Shown here piece by piece: positions 25,679 through 36,797 of a DNA stretch of 64,000 nucleotides. Source of the DNA: Spirodela intermedia. Lineage: Eukaryota > Streptophyta > Magnoliopsida > Alismatales > Araceae. The DNA lies in contig LR746267.1 of assembly GCA_902729315.2 (NCBI GenBank), positions 7,566,424 through 7,630,423 of the forward strand, read 5' to 3'. Made by a program: the position numbers and the translations under genes. Every line of letters begins with the position of its first letter. Within the stretch, counting starts at the first letter, position 1. The notes below the pieces were generated by a model, which ran no database searches, was not told the origin of the DNA, and saw nothing but the letters and a program-made list of their open reading frames with translations.

Positions 25679-27712
25679 CGCCGCCGCCTTCGCCGCCCGC
25701 GACCAGCGGGAAGGAAGGAAAAAGGGAAACCCAGGACAAGTGAGACAAGCTTGCCCAGGTAAAACCCACAACCTAGTTCTTCCTCGGGCCGAGAAGAAGA
25801 ATAGATCGCGTTTGTGGGACGATGAGAGATACAGAGGAGGGAGAAGGGGAGGAAGCGTACCTTCTACCGATCGCCGGCTACGCTCATACCCTGCTGCCGC
25901 CAGAAGGATACTGATATAATAGAAGATCGACAACTCGGCATAGACAAAGAAGTTGGAACAGCAGGGGAGGAATGTAATCCACCCTGCCGCCTCCCTCCCC
26001 CACCCCCCCTCCTTTCTCGCTCGCTCAGCGTCTCTCTTCTCACCGCATTCCTCGTTCTCTCAGCTCAGTCAGGTACGGACCGAATCACCGGGGCTTTGTT
26101 ATTTAATGCCGGCCGACAGAACCACCCAAAAAAAAAAAAAAACCTAGAAACGAACGAGTGCGAAGGAAGGGGAAATAGAGCGAGATAAAGAGCGAGATCA
26201 AATCAACATGTGAGGAGGAACAGTAGCCGTTGCGTGGGGATCCCCACCAAGCGACGTTCTGCACGGTTCAGAGGGGCGGCATTCATGAGGCCGCTCGGTG
26301 GTGGCAGTACTCGAAGGTCCGCGATTTCCCACTTCTCCCCCTTTAGAAAAGGACCCACTCCGCTTCCTCTGATCTCCCCATTTATGAGACTGCTGTCTTT
26401 TCCTCTCACTACCCAGTATGGCAATGCCGCGTCCTTCTCTCTCCTCTCTCTCCCTCTCTCTCTCTCATCTAGATCGTTCGCTCTCTCCACTCGGGAATGC
26501 TGCCGACGCCGTGAAAACCCACCTGCGCAGCCCCCGGAACAAAAAAGGAGACTCTTTTAGTTACGTGCGCTCGTAAATCCCCATAGACACTTACATTTCT
26601 GCCCTTTTCTCGAATACCACGCCACTATTGGAAATTACGCGTAGCCCTATTAAGGGCATATATGACAAAACGTAGACAATCTTCCCTTCCCTCCTCCAAA
26701 GCTAGAAAATTGCAATGATCAGAGATGTCGCTTTCCTCATCGTCAGCATAATTATAATTCTCTCCTTGCATTTGTCCGCTAGGATTAGGTCTGCAATCAT
26801 TTTCATAGTTTAATTACGATGGAACCTTGAGATATAATATCAAAACTAAGGGGGGTGTAACTGCAACAAAATAATTATCAACTAGCACCGTCGTTGACCA
26901 TAACAAAATTATCAAAACCCATTTACTCAGACAGATTGTTTAAAGCTGATATTTCATGCACCTACAGCGCAGAGAACTTGAGTCACAAGTCAACGAGTCG
27001 AGGGGGGGAAATGATGAGCTGCTACCTGAGACATCATCATGCTTCTGAGTTAGCATCTGTCGAACTTGTTGACCGTGTTAAGTCAATTCTCCTCTTGAAT
27101 TCCATAGAAAGTGTCTACTTGGGCGCGGTAGCAGGTGGGTGACAACTCTGTTCATGCTTTAAGAAGCAATGACCATGTGGCTTTATACCAGCTTACACAT
27201 TGATTAACTAAATTATTAGCAGGAACGGAATTTGAGAAGTCAACGCTTAGTGGTGTGTGATTTTGGTAATAACACAAATGGGGAAACGGGCCAGGTCAAT
27301 TAAGAAAGCCGTTAATCGGACGGTCCTAACGCAATGATATAAGATCGGATCGGAAACGTTGTATTTCCTAGGGATGAGGGGGTGTTGTACCTTAACTAAT
27401 GATAAATTATAAACATGAACACCGTGTAGTTCGGGGGTCATGTCCTGAGATGATCTTCACCATGGGCATAGGTCTGTGGGCCCGGCCTCTCCTGTGGGTC
27501 TTCTCTCTCTCTCTCTCTACTGGAAGTCGCCGGGGCCCACCTCGTGGTCGCGGTGGTGTTCCCCCTTCCATGCAGAGAGGGGGACCCTGCTTTGCCCCCC
27601 AGAGAAAGTATACGCTGTGAGAGCATGTTAGCGAGGACTCCCCATCCCAGTAGGTACTCCGTCACCTTCGAAAACGAAGCACCGACAGCAATCCCACCAC
27701 AAATAGAAAGAT

Positions 27713-27718
27713 GGAGAT

Positions 27719-27753
<35 letters not shown>

Positions 27754-27871
27754 TGTATATATATATATACTCACAGATAAAGAGAGGGATATATAGAGAG
27801 AGACAGAGATAGAGCGGCATATATATATATATATATATATATAGATAGATAGAGAGCGAGATAAAGGGGGG

Positions 27872-27905
<34 letters not shown>

Positions 27906-27908
27906 GGG
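27713..27908. repeat. Compound microsatellite (GA)n-(TA)n-(GA)n-(TA)n-(TG)n-(GA)n
   Basis: Alternating blocks of dinucleotide repeats cover about 195 bp: GA at 27720-27742, TA near 27754-27764, mixed GA, TA at 27821-27842, TG at 27871-27884 and GA to 27906. Frames through it encode Ser-Leu and Ile-Tyr repeats and are not genes. Confidence 0.92.
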
Positions 27909-29184
27909 GGTTGGTGGCTATGACGGCGAAGGGGCAACCGAAGACCCAAGTGGGATTCAAGTCGGGCCCCTATGGACAGTCTCGCACGTATGAACGTGCC
28001 ACACGCTAGGCACCCATTGACGGCGCGCATGTGTAGCCACTTGCGAATTCTCGGCGCGGCCTCCTCTTCGGGGGGCCCATGACCATCTTTTTTTCTCGAC
28101 TTAAAGTCTTCCTGGGACAAGAAATGGGCCGCACGTGAAAATTCGCTATCACCTAAGTCCTTATTAAAATGAGAAAAAAACGCGGAGACACCATTGGAAA
28201 AAAACTATTGCACCCTGCACCAGATATGGGTAACGACAGACCCACAATTTCCCATCAAATATGGGTGGGGAAAAAAACCATGGGAGTATAAACACAATTA
28301 AACTTACTTTCATAGAAATGTCCTAAATCTTTCTGAGCTCAAGCATATTTGCGAAAAAAGATCAAGTCTGGGTCCAGGTGTGGACCTTGATTAGGTCCAA
28401 TAAGAAGGTTGACTCATTTCTCCGACTGTCAATGGCTCATGCCCACCGCTTTTGAATCTTCCTCCCTCTCCCACTCTCCCACTCCATCAGAGTGGTCTAT
28501 ATAAAGAAGATCCTAATGGGTCAGGTTTGGGCCGAATTTGTCAAAGCGTTGACCCAGTCCTAGCCCACGGTGCCCCATGGAGTTGGGAAGTGAATTGACC
28601 TTTGATTATTTCCAAAGAACCAACCTTCAGAACCGGGTCAAAGAAGATCTCAACTTCCTTTCCATAGAACAGAAGAAAAATACTCACCGGGAGAAGATCC
28701 CCTCCGCAGCTCATTTCTTTGCCCCATTATCGACGCGGTATTCAGAGCTCAGGGACCTGGAGATGAGAAGGAGCACTTAATAATCCCATGCTGACAGAAC
28801 GAATGATCAAAAGGGCAGAGCGCGCCATGTGGACAGCGCCTTGCAGCCATGGAGATGGCAGCAAAGTTGCAAATTTTCTAGCAGCCACCTTGGCCGTTCG
28901 ACAGAGGAGAGAATATGCATATAATGCATTAACTACAGATCTCGCCACCTATGACTTTTTTCCGAGGAAATTATACATCGAATCTCACAGGACCCACGAG
29001 AGAAATCGATGGCGTAATAAAGATATATATATATACATGTATGTATATATTTATGCTATAAACGACTACTGAAGGTTGGAAGACATGGTTAGAAAGAATA
29101 CCTGATCCACGGAAATGGAAGTAGAAAATAGTAGGAACTGCATCAACTTCCATGAGCTTCAAGCCAGAATCGGAAGATATTTTC

Positions 29185-29250
29185 TGGGCCTCAATTTGTC
29201 ATGTAGATAGCATCGAATGGGCCTCAATTTGTCATGTAGATAGCATCGAG
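29185..29250. repeat. Perfect 33-bp tandem duplication
   Basis: Two adjacent 33-bp units start at 29185 and 29218, each opening TGGGCCTCAATTTGTCATG. They differ only at the last base or so. They lie 74 bp downstream of the LDL1-like stop codon, probably in its 3' UTR or just beyond. Confidence 0.9.
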
Positions 29251-29323
29251 TATCTGTTTTTTTTTTTTTGGGCAGCCCCAAAAAAAATAAAATGAAAGAA
29301 CTGAATTGGGAAGATTTTCTTCT

Positions 29324-31936
29324 TTAATAGTTACGTTGTGTTAGCATGTCACTTGTCAATGCTGTGGTGTTTCTAGCTGCCTTTATTCGAGAAATAAGAG
29401 CTTCTCCAGAGATACCCAAACCTTTCCTTCCCACCAGCTTCGTTCCAGATCTTCGAGACAACAAGCCTAACCTATCTGCATCCCTGTCCAATGCAGCCAA
29501 CTCCACCACCTCCTTTCTGGAAATAACTCCGTAAAGAAAATGAGAATAGCTTTCAAGATTTCTCTCACCAATCCCCAGGCGCAACAGAGAAAGTGAGTCC
29601 AGATGCCCAGAACACGGATCATAAAGAACTGAAAAGCCACCAAAAGATGCATCAGGATTCTCGAACAACTTGTCCAAGTCAAAACTTTGCTCTCGGATGT
29701 CTGCTTTTCTGGTTGGTGGAGCAGCTGACCTCCTCTTAGCCAACCTTGATATGCTTGCCGCTTCTCTCAAACCACTGAGTAAAGCTCCATGCATTGTCGC
29801 AGGGTATCGACGGTTAGTTGCCTCCCCAGCAAAGAAGACCCTCCCATCTCCCACACTCTCTGCTAGGAAATCATAATCATCCCCAGAAGCTCCGACGGCG
29901 ACATAAGAGTAGGAACCATATGCAAACTTATCCGCTCCCCACCTAGTACAGACTACCTGAACTGGGTCAGGAACTTCAATACCCTTTGGAGAAAAAATCC
30001 TCCTCAGGGTCTCCAGCACTCTCTCCACTGGCTCAACAGGAGGCATCTGCTCAAACTTTAAGGCTGATTCCCCTGCAACGAGTGCAACAAGGAGAGGGCC
30101 ACCAGAGACTGAAGAGTAGCTATAGAAGAGAAAGAATTCCCCACGCTGGCTTTCGTCCTCAGTCAAGTGACCAAACGTATCAATCCCTCCACCCCAGAAG
30201 TCACGGGGGAAAAGCATAGCGACTTTGTTCAATAGCCCAAAACCCAGTCTTTTTATTGCCTCCTGCTTTGACAATGGGAGGTCCGGCACAAATTCGATGG
30301 ACCCCTTCTTGAGTACACCCAATGGAACAGTACACAAGGCCATGTCTCCTCGAAAGATCTGCCCATTTGTGTAGACCAGAACCCCATCACTACCATACTG
30401 TATTCTACTCACTGTCTTCCCATAGAATATTGGGAGGTTCTCGATGAGGGCACGCACAAATCTCACGTTGCCGCCAGGGATGAAGCAGTGATCACCACCC
30501 ATCTCGTAGGGATCATCCTGGTCCCAGAACGCCATAGACAGGTCCGACAACAGTGCTGCATTGGCATACTCCAAGTTGGCAAGGTGCCAATTCAAGAGCA
30601 TTCTCTCCTCCAGTGTGTCTGCAACACCGTAGACCTGCCTGAATGCCTCCAATGCAGTGCCGAGAGGTACATCAACGGATTTTACATACTCCAGGATCAC
30701 CTGTCTCAACTTACACACCTTCTCAAGGAGCTGGTTGAAAGCCACCTCCACCTTTGAGTCGATATCAGGGTCCACGGCCCGGCCATCAGGAAGATACAGG
30801 GGGCACTTGTCCCGCACCTTGTGCAGGGGAAACCCCAGTTGCCTTGCAAGCACACCAAGAGGATTCCCGTTGATTCCCGTTAGAACACTCCCACCGAGGT
30901 CCACCGCCGCCACCACCCCGTTGCCCTCCATTTTACGAGTCAGAACGCGCCCTCCAGGCCGGTGACGACCTTCGACAACCGCCACCTTGAAGCCCAGAGA
31001 AAGCAAGTGACGGGCAGCGGCCAGTCCAGCGAGCCCAGCCCCGACGATGATCACGTCGGCTCTGGTGGGGGCGCCGGGGGGCCGCCACCCAGCCTCCTTG
31101 ATGGCGGGGGCCAGGCCGAAGTTGATGTAGCCATGTTCGAGGAGGAAGTTGTACGCTGCCATCACCAGTGCGCGATGCTCCGATCTGATGGACTCCATGG
31201 CATGGTCCGGCGTCATCCAGATTGATACATTAGAGCGCCAGCGAGAGACAATGTGATTGCGAATGACGATGTAGTTGGCCTGATCAGCACCACCAATGAT
31301 CTGCACCACGTTGGATTCGATCTCCTCCTCCGTAAGGGAGTCCCCAGGGAACCCAACCGCAACGGCAATAAGCGCCTCCACGTCGATCTCCCGCGCGAGG
31401 CTGCCGCCAGCGCCGCCTGCGCCCGATGAGGACGTTCTCCGGGGGCGCCCCCGCTGGCGCGGCTTCTGAGAGTCGCCGCCGCCGTCGTCGATCTGGATCC
31501 GGATGATCTCGTCCATCAGCTTCTCGTCATAAAGGGCGGCGCGGCTGGTGGCAGGTCGGAGCACGCGAAGGCGTCGCGTGGGGACCATATCGGAGAACAG
31601 TCTCTTCCTCCGACGGCGCTTCTTGCCCGGCGGTGCCGCCTCCTCCGGCGGCGGGGCGTTTTCGGAATCCACAACCAGTGAGGGCGCAGCTGCTCCCCCA
31701 TTCGCGGGCTCCATAGGCGAACTCTGGGGATCAAGAAGTGGCAGCGAGGCTGTGGCTTGCAGGTCCTCGGATGGACAGCTCTGGTGGGGATCGGAGGAAA
31801 GGGGATCAGAGTTCAGGGAGACGGTACCAGAAGCCATGGCCTCGGAGGGTGGCGGCGGAGGAAGAGGAAGCTCCGGTGGAGAAAAGGATGCCTTCCCTGG
31901 ATCAAGAGAAGGCGGGGGATGAGACGGCCCTTCCAT
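29324..31936 (-). CDS. LDL1: LSD1-like histone H3K4 demethylase (SWIRM plus amine oxidase), LDL1 type
   Basis: A single uninterrupted exon encodes 870 residues (Arabidopsis LDL1 is about 844 and also intronless). The order is: a Pro/Ser-rich tail; a basic nuclear signal KKRRRRKR (105-112); an AT-hook-like RQRGRPRR (161-167); a SWIRM domain (about 190-285) with FLLEHGYINFG; an FAD-binding ADVIIVGAGLAGLAAARHLL (293-312); and the amine-oxidase body with IQRL-type RLGFGLLNKVAMLFP. The last segment carries the Lys matching the FAD-contacting Lys of human LSD1. The body ends near VFFAGEATNRRYPATMHGA. There is no TOWER-domain insertion, as expected for plant LDLs. It would demethylate mono- and di-methyl H3K4 in the nucleus; in Arabidopsis this represses FLC and other loci. 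The C-terminal LLRLGIG...YGVISRKEVVEL block matches LDL1. A CT tract at 32217-32238 lies in the likely leader. Confidence 0.93.
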   Translation of the reverse strand: MEGPSHPPPSLDPGKASFSPPELPLPPPPPSEAMASGTVSLNSDPLSSDPHQSCPSEDLQATASLPLLDPQSSPMEPANGGAAAPSLVVDSENAPPPEEAAPPGKKRRRRKRLFSDMVPTRRLRVLRPATSRAALYDEKLMDEIIRIQIDDGGGDSQKPRQRGRPRRTSSSGAGGAGGSLAREIDVEALIAVAVGFPGDSLTEEEIESNVVQIIGGADQANYIVIRNHIVSRWRSNVSIWMTPDHAMESIRSEHRALVMAAYNFLLEHGYINFGLAPAIKEAGWRPPGAPTRADVIIVGAGLAGLAAARHLLSLGFKVAVVEGRHRPGGRVLTRKMEGNGVVAAVDLGGSVLTGINGNPLGVLARQLGFPLHKVRDKCPLYLPDGRAVDPDIDSKVEVAFNQLLEKVCKLRQVILEYVKSVDVPLGTALEAFRQVYGVADTLEERMLLNWHLANLEYANAALLSDLSMAFWDQDDPYEMGGDHCFIPGGNVRFVRALIENLPIFYGKTVSRIQYGSDGVLVYTNGQIFRGDMALCTVPLGVLKKGSIEFVPDLPLSKQEAIKRLGFGLLNKVAMLFPRDFWGGGIDTFGHLTEDESQRGEFFLFYSYSSVSGGPLLVALVAGESALKFEQMPPVEPVERVLETLRRIFSPKGIEVPDPVQVVCTRWGADKFAYGSYSYVAVGASGDDYDFLAESVGDGRVFFAGEATNRRYPATMHGALLSGLREAASISRLAKRRSAAPPTRKADIREQSFDLDKLFENPDASFGGFSVLYDPCSGHLDSLSLLRLGIGERNLESYSHFLYGVISRKEVVELAALDRDADRLGLLSRRSGTKLVGRKGLGISGEALISRIKAARNTTALTSDMLTQRNY

Positions 31937-32700
31937 CGGCTATGGCGCTGAGGAGAGCCTCCACCTCCCTACCTCTTCCTCTGTCCTCGGTTGCCCTTCT
32001 GAGCCACTTTCGTGAAGAGGGAAGATGAAGAAGGGGATGCGGTAGCGAATAAATAGTGTCAACCGATTTACATGTTTCTCGTGCGCTTCCAATACTTCAA
32101 ATTCCCGCTTCGGACGGCGAACAAGACCGACGGACGACCGTATGATTCATGTACACTGATACGTACGAGGTCTATAAATCTCGAGTTATGCGCTGATGAT
32201 TTCGGATTAACGGCCCCTCTCTCTCTCTCTCTCTCTCTGAGGGGCAGCCCATGGCGGTGCGAGGCCACTGGTAATCTGTAGAAAAAGGGCGGGAGAGGAG
32301 GGAACGGGCAGTGCTAGGGATTGGATGATGATGGAGGGTGGAACAATGAGGGAAGAAGGGACATGGAAGGTGTTTGACGGCGAGAGTTTCTTTCTCAGGA
32401 GGGCCCCGCGTGGAAGGTCGCCCGCAGGACCTGTTGCTCCTCCGTTAGAGCGCTGCGGGCCCTTTTTCCTCCTCGCTGAAGGACGAATTGAGGGGGCTTA
32501 CCATCGATCTTCGTCGAGAGGAAGCCATGTCCGTGAAGGTATGTGTACCAAACTTATTCGCTCGACAACCAGAAACGATATGCAGGGGAGATTTGGCTGC
32601 AGGGGACGAAGATCTCCCACTGAATGATGGAATTCGTACTGATTCGTATGACGGTTCTTGTTAAAAAGGATCGGAGAATTAGTTCCTGATTCAGTTTCTA
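31937..32700 (-). promoter_or_regulatory. Probable promoter and leader of the LDL1-like gene
   Basis: This moderately GC-rich stretch lies upstream of the ATG at 31936. A CT run at 32217-32238 reads GA on the coding strand. No convincing TATA box is seen; CTATTTATTCG on the minus strand near 32050 is a weak candidate. Confidence 0.3.
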
Positions 32701-35700
32701 GGGCTACTCCCATCCAAATGCCGGTTAATGTTTTTTAGCATGTCTTCTTCTTTTTCTGATCAACACATCTAACTGTTGGATCTGACATATGGCGATTGAT
32801 GATTTAAACACCGAATTCATCTCGATGCCAGTATAGCCTGTTCGAACAGATTCGATTTCAAACTCGAGGTCGAGACATTGATGAGATATTTATTGCTCGT
32901 CATCCTTCATAGATCCTACTTCAGCAGCTGCTTTCTCTGCGGAGTATATAAGCGCTCTTTTCTTTTGTGGATTACAGCTCACCTCACTCGGTTGATCTGG
33001 CCCATCTGCGAGGCAAGTTCTTGCACAATACTCATTGGTGTTTATCTAATAAAAAGATGACAAGGGAGAGGAGAATAACTACGAGGGGAACCACGTTATA
33101 ACTGGTTCTTGAATTATCTTCAATGGTTTGTTTCGGACACTCCGTCAACTCCAAAGCCCTGAAATCAATTCTCACTGTGTTTTTTTTCTTTTCTTGGGGG
33201 GGGGGGATCAATCTACTGTTGACCAGAACCCGAGTGAAATCTAATAAGTTGATGCTTTGGGATCCTTTTCAGTTCACAAATCTGGATTTGTGATGTGATT
33301 GGTGGTGTGTTTATCATTAAATTAGGAACTTATTTCAGTCATAATGATTCCATGGTGGCATATGTTGAAACTAAATCATTTGTTTGTAAGATGTAAAATA
33401 AAATATATTATTGAATCTAATCGCAAAAAAAAGATAGTTTTCCAAATTATCCAGATTATAATATTGACGTTTGTGGTTGGTTCAAGATTCATACATTTTG
33501 AGAGCATAATATTATTTCACGAGGATCCCAGAAAAACATGTTAGCGGAGAAACTATTGGGAATGATAATATCTATTTTCTACTTTGAACTTGTTCTCAAC
33601 TGCCCATTTTCCTCCAAGATGGATTCTTTACCTCCAACCATATGCTAACAAATGATGAGTGAAGAGATAGAAACTACAACTATTTCTCTCTCTCTCTATC
33701 TCTATCTTTTTAGATTTTTAGGTTTTTTATTCAATCTTACTATAACTTTCCCTTTTCTCTCTACCTGTAGATCCCCCCCCCCCCTCCTTACTCTTGTTAT
33801 CCCTATTTGTCAATTTCCGTCCATTTTCTCTTCTTTTTAGTTGATCTCACTACCTCACCACAGCCTATACTTTACATTATGGGGTGACATGAGTTTTGCC
33901 GAATCCCTAGTAGACTAGCAAGTATACCAAGAGAGATGATGAATTGATTTTCTAAAGCATTTTATCATTTTTATATAGTTTTAATTTAATTTTTTCATTT
34001 TTACTAGAAGTGTATTGACAACTTTTGATCAAGATAGAACCCTATGGGTTGTCCAAAATTCATGTGAGTTTACACAATATTTTTTGTTGGATCAAGACAT
34101 TAGTGATTTATAGTGATTTGATATTTCCATAGACTATGTGGATATTATCACCTCATGCCAAATATCAATGTATTAGCTTGTCATCTATATACATATTGAC
34201 TTTCAAATTGTCTTCACATATGATGATATGTTATAAGTATTTGCAAAAACTTTCATATGCTAAAATGAATGATTCTTTGCTAATGAAGTTGATTTAAGAA
34301 AAGAAGTGAGCTTGAGCATGTAGGATCATGTATAAAGTTTTTCATCAGGATTTGGACAATGAAATGGATGAGATTTATGAAGTTGAGCTTTGTTTGATCT
34401 TGGGTTTAAAGACAACACTTAGGTTAGAAGGGAGGTTGAATTAATTTGTTCTTTCTCAATGTATGATAGATTTCTTTCTATGAATCAATCATTTTAACTT
34501 TCAATGTCTGAAGATTTTTCTAGGTTAATATCTTTAAGATGTGGAATTTAATAGTGGTTTGGTCCACTATTTATGTCTACTCTCTGATAACGAAATTAAT
34601 TTTTTTGTTCCACTAGTCATATTATTGTTTGATAATAATCACTGATTATTCGGTTCCATAGTTCCAAGTTTATTAATAATTGATTAATAAGTTCAACTCC
34701 CTTAGGTGATTAAATAATATTTTAATTATGTTATTCTTTTAACATAGAAAATGATTTCATCATGGGTAGATTTTTGGGGATGATGTTAACTAGAGATATG
34801 TATGGAATTCCAACAAAGAGGATAAAGTTTACTATTTGATTTATGTTGTCTTCTTCACATAAAGATGTTGATAGGTGATGGAAGTCAATTTATTTTGAAC
34901 ATGTTAGTGATGAATATTAGATACTTGAAGAATGATTCTCAACTTAATACCTTTGCACACCTAAACTAGCTAACAAATATATTTAACATATATTTTTAGA
35001 AATTAATACAAAGCTTGGGATTGTAGAGGAGATAAAAAAATGATCATTCTCACACATTTAATTGTTGAACATATGTGATATTTATACATAAATCACATAT
35101 GGAAAATTTCTCAAATGACTCAAATATCCTTGCATGAAGCTAATTGTTTATTCTTCATGACTTGAATGTATTAATATAATTACTTTTCTCAATATGGCAT
35201 AATATAAATAGTATTATCTTATATAATTGTATATAACATGATAGTATTTTATGATGAATTCAATAAATATATGAACTTAGTATTGCTGGTCATGAGTATG
35301 TTTAATGAATTCTTATCTGAAAAATAACATTATATATTGAATTATTTATAAAACATTTTATATTTAAGTCATATCAATTATGTTCAAAATTATACATAAT
35401 TTGATCTTTTAATTGATATATCCATTTGTTATCATCATCAAAATATCATATATTACATAAAATTTCATCTAAATGACTTTTTATAGAGCCTAAAATTTCA
35501 ATAATTGAAGTTCAAATGAGTGAAATTTGATTGGTCAAATAATTTTTTTATTGGCATATGTGATTGATTGGTCAAATATTTTATTTGTCAACTAATGGGT
35601 TGACACACAGTCATGATGATATAATCAAACTAGCTTAGATGGATGGATTGACTAACTTTTGATTTGCTTAATTGTGTTTGTCCCTGAAACTTCTAATGTC

Positions 35701-36650
35701 CCATGATTTTTTGATGTGCCTACCTAATATCCTCTAATGTGACATGATCTCTTGATATGTAAGCTTATGATTTTTGGAATGTCTTGATCTTTCAACATAT
35801 TAGGATTACTTGCCCTTGTTAGATACACCTTCATATGAGATTTAATGCTATGCCAACTTGTCCATTGGGCTTTGGGCATGTGACATATTAATAAATTGAC
35901 TTTGCCACATGTCACTACTCTATATTGTGTCTTCTTGATTTAGACATTTTGTGCTGACTATGTGTTAGATGATTTTCATGTGTCATATTAACTTTCCTTT
36001 GCCACATGCCAAGTTGTAGTATCCTAGTCATATTTATCACATGTCATATACGATGTTTAAACTTGTATATTTGGATGAACTAGATTATTGTTCATATAAA
36101 TTTGAACTTGGTTTTTTGGGTTTTTTGGAGTGAAAGCTTAGAAAGAACGTGTTCCATAGACTTAGGCAAAAATATTTTTTGTAGAATTTTTTGTTATGCA
36201 CAAAAGACCTCAAATATGAACTCACTCTAAACATATTGCATCATTATTCCTGAGAAAAAAAACATATTATCTGGAAATTATTTATTTCAGCATCCATTTG
36301 AGAGATATCATTGTAGCAATGAATCAGTATAACCACCTATTTGCACCATAAGCCCACATGCTCTTAACAATTTCGTGACGAGCTTATATAGATTAATGCC
36401 AAGAGTTAGGTTTTGGTTGCATCCGACATGTGATCCTTACATGCCTCGACTTGCCATCTCGTCTTCTTCTTCCTTCAGGTTTGATAGGAACCCCCTGTTT
36501 GTGGAATGGTATGGGGCTTAGATGGAAGGGATAATTGATGATGTTTAGAAGGGAAGGAAGATTCCACTTGAATTAATAGAGAGGAGGGAAGGTAACACCC
36601 ATGAAACAAGTGGGATACATGGATATATATATATACATATATATTTATTT
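32700..36650. other. AT-rich gene desert
   Basis: No coding region is recognised in this stretch. It includes homopolymer runs (G11 near 33193, C12 near 33774). Near 34415 the text TTAGAAGGGAGGTTGAATTAA resembles the end of the LTR at 43350-44932, so an eroded LTR fragment is possible but unproven. Confidence 0.5.
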
Positions 36651-36652
36651 TT

Positions 36653-36711
36653 TGAGAGAGAAAGAGAGAGGGAGAGAGAGAGGGAGGGAGGGAGGGAGGG
36701 AGAGAGAGAGG

Positions 36712-36795
<84 letters not shown>
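36653..36795. repeat. Long (GA)n/(GAGG)n microsatellite, about 140 bp
   Basis: A first half of mixed GAGAGGGA and GGGA units passes into about 37 perfect GA units ending at 36794. It is the longest simple repeat in the window. The frames through it (Ser-Leu and Arg-Glu repeats) are not genes. Confidence 0.95.

Positions 36796-36797
<2 letters not shown>

Larger units (their letters stand above)
25679..29323. other. Intergenic region between the QUA2-like and LDL1-like genes
   Basis: The first 800 bp are the likely promoter and leader of the QUA2-like gene. The rest has no coding region that I recognise. Open frames at 27628-28120 come only from the microsatellite cluster. It ends in a 33-bp tandem duplication and a T-rich run just beyond the stop of the LDL1-like gene. 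Confidence 0.6.

Noticed and set aside
34410-34960. Possible LTR fragment resembling the end of the 43-kb LTR
   Set aside because: Only a short phrase is alike; no terminal motif or primer-binding site could be matched, so it was not listed as an element.
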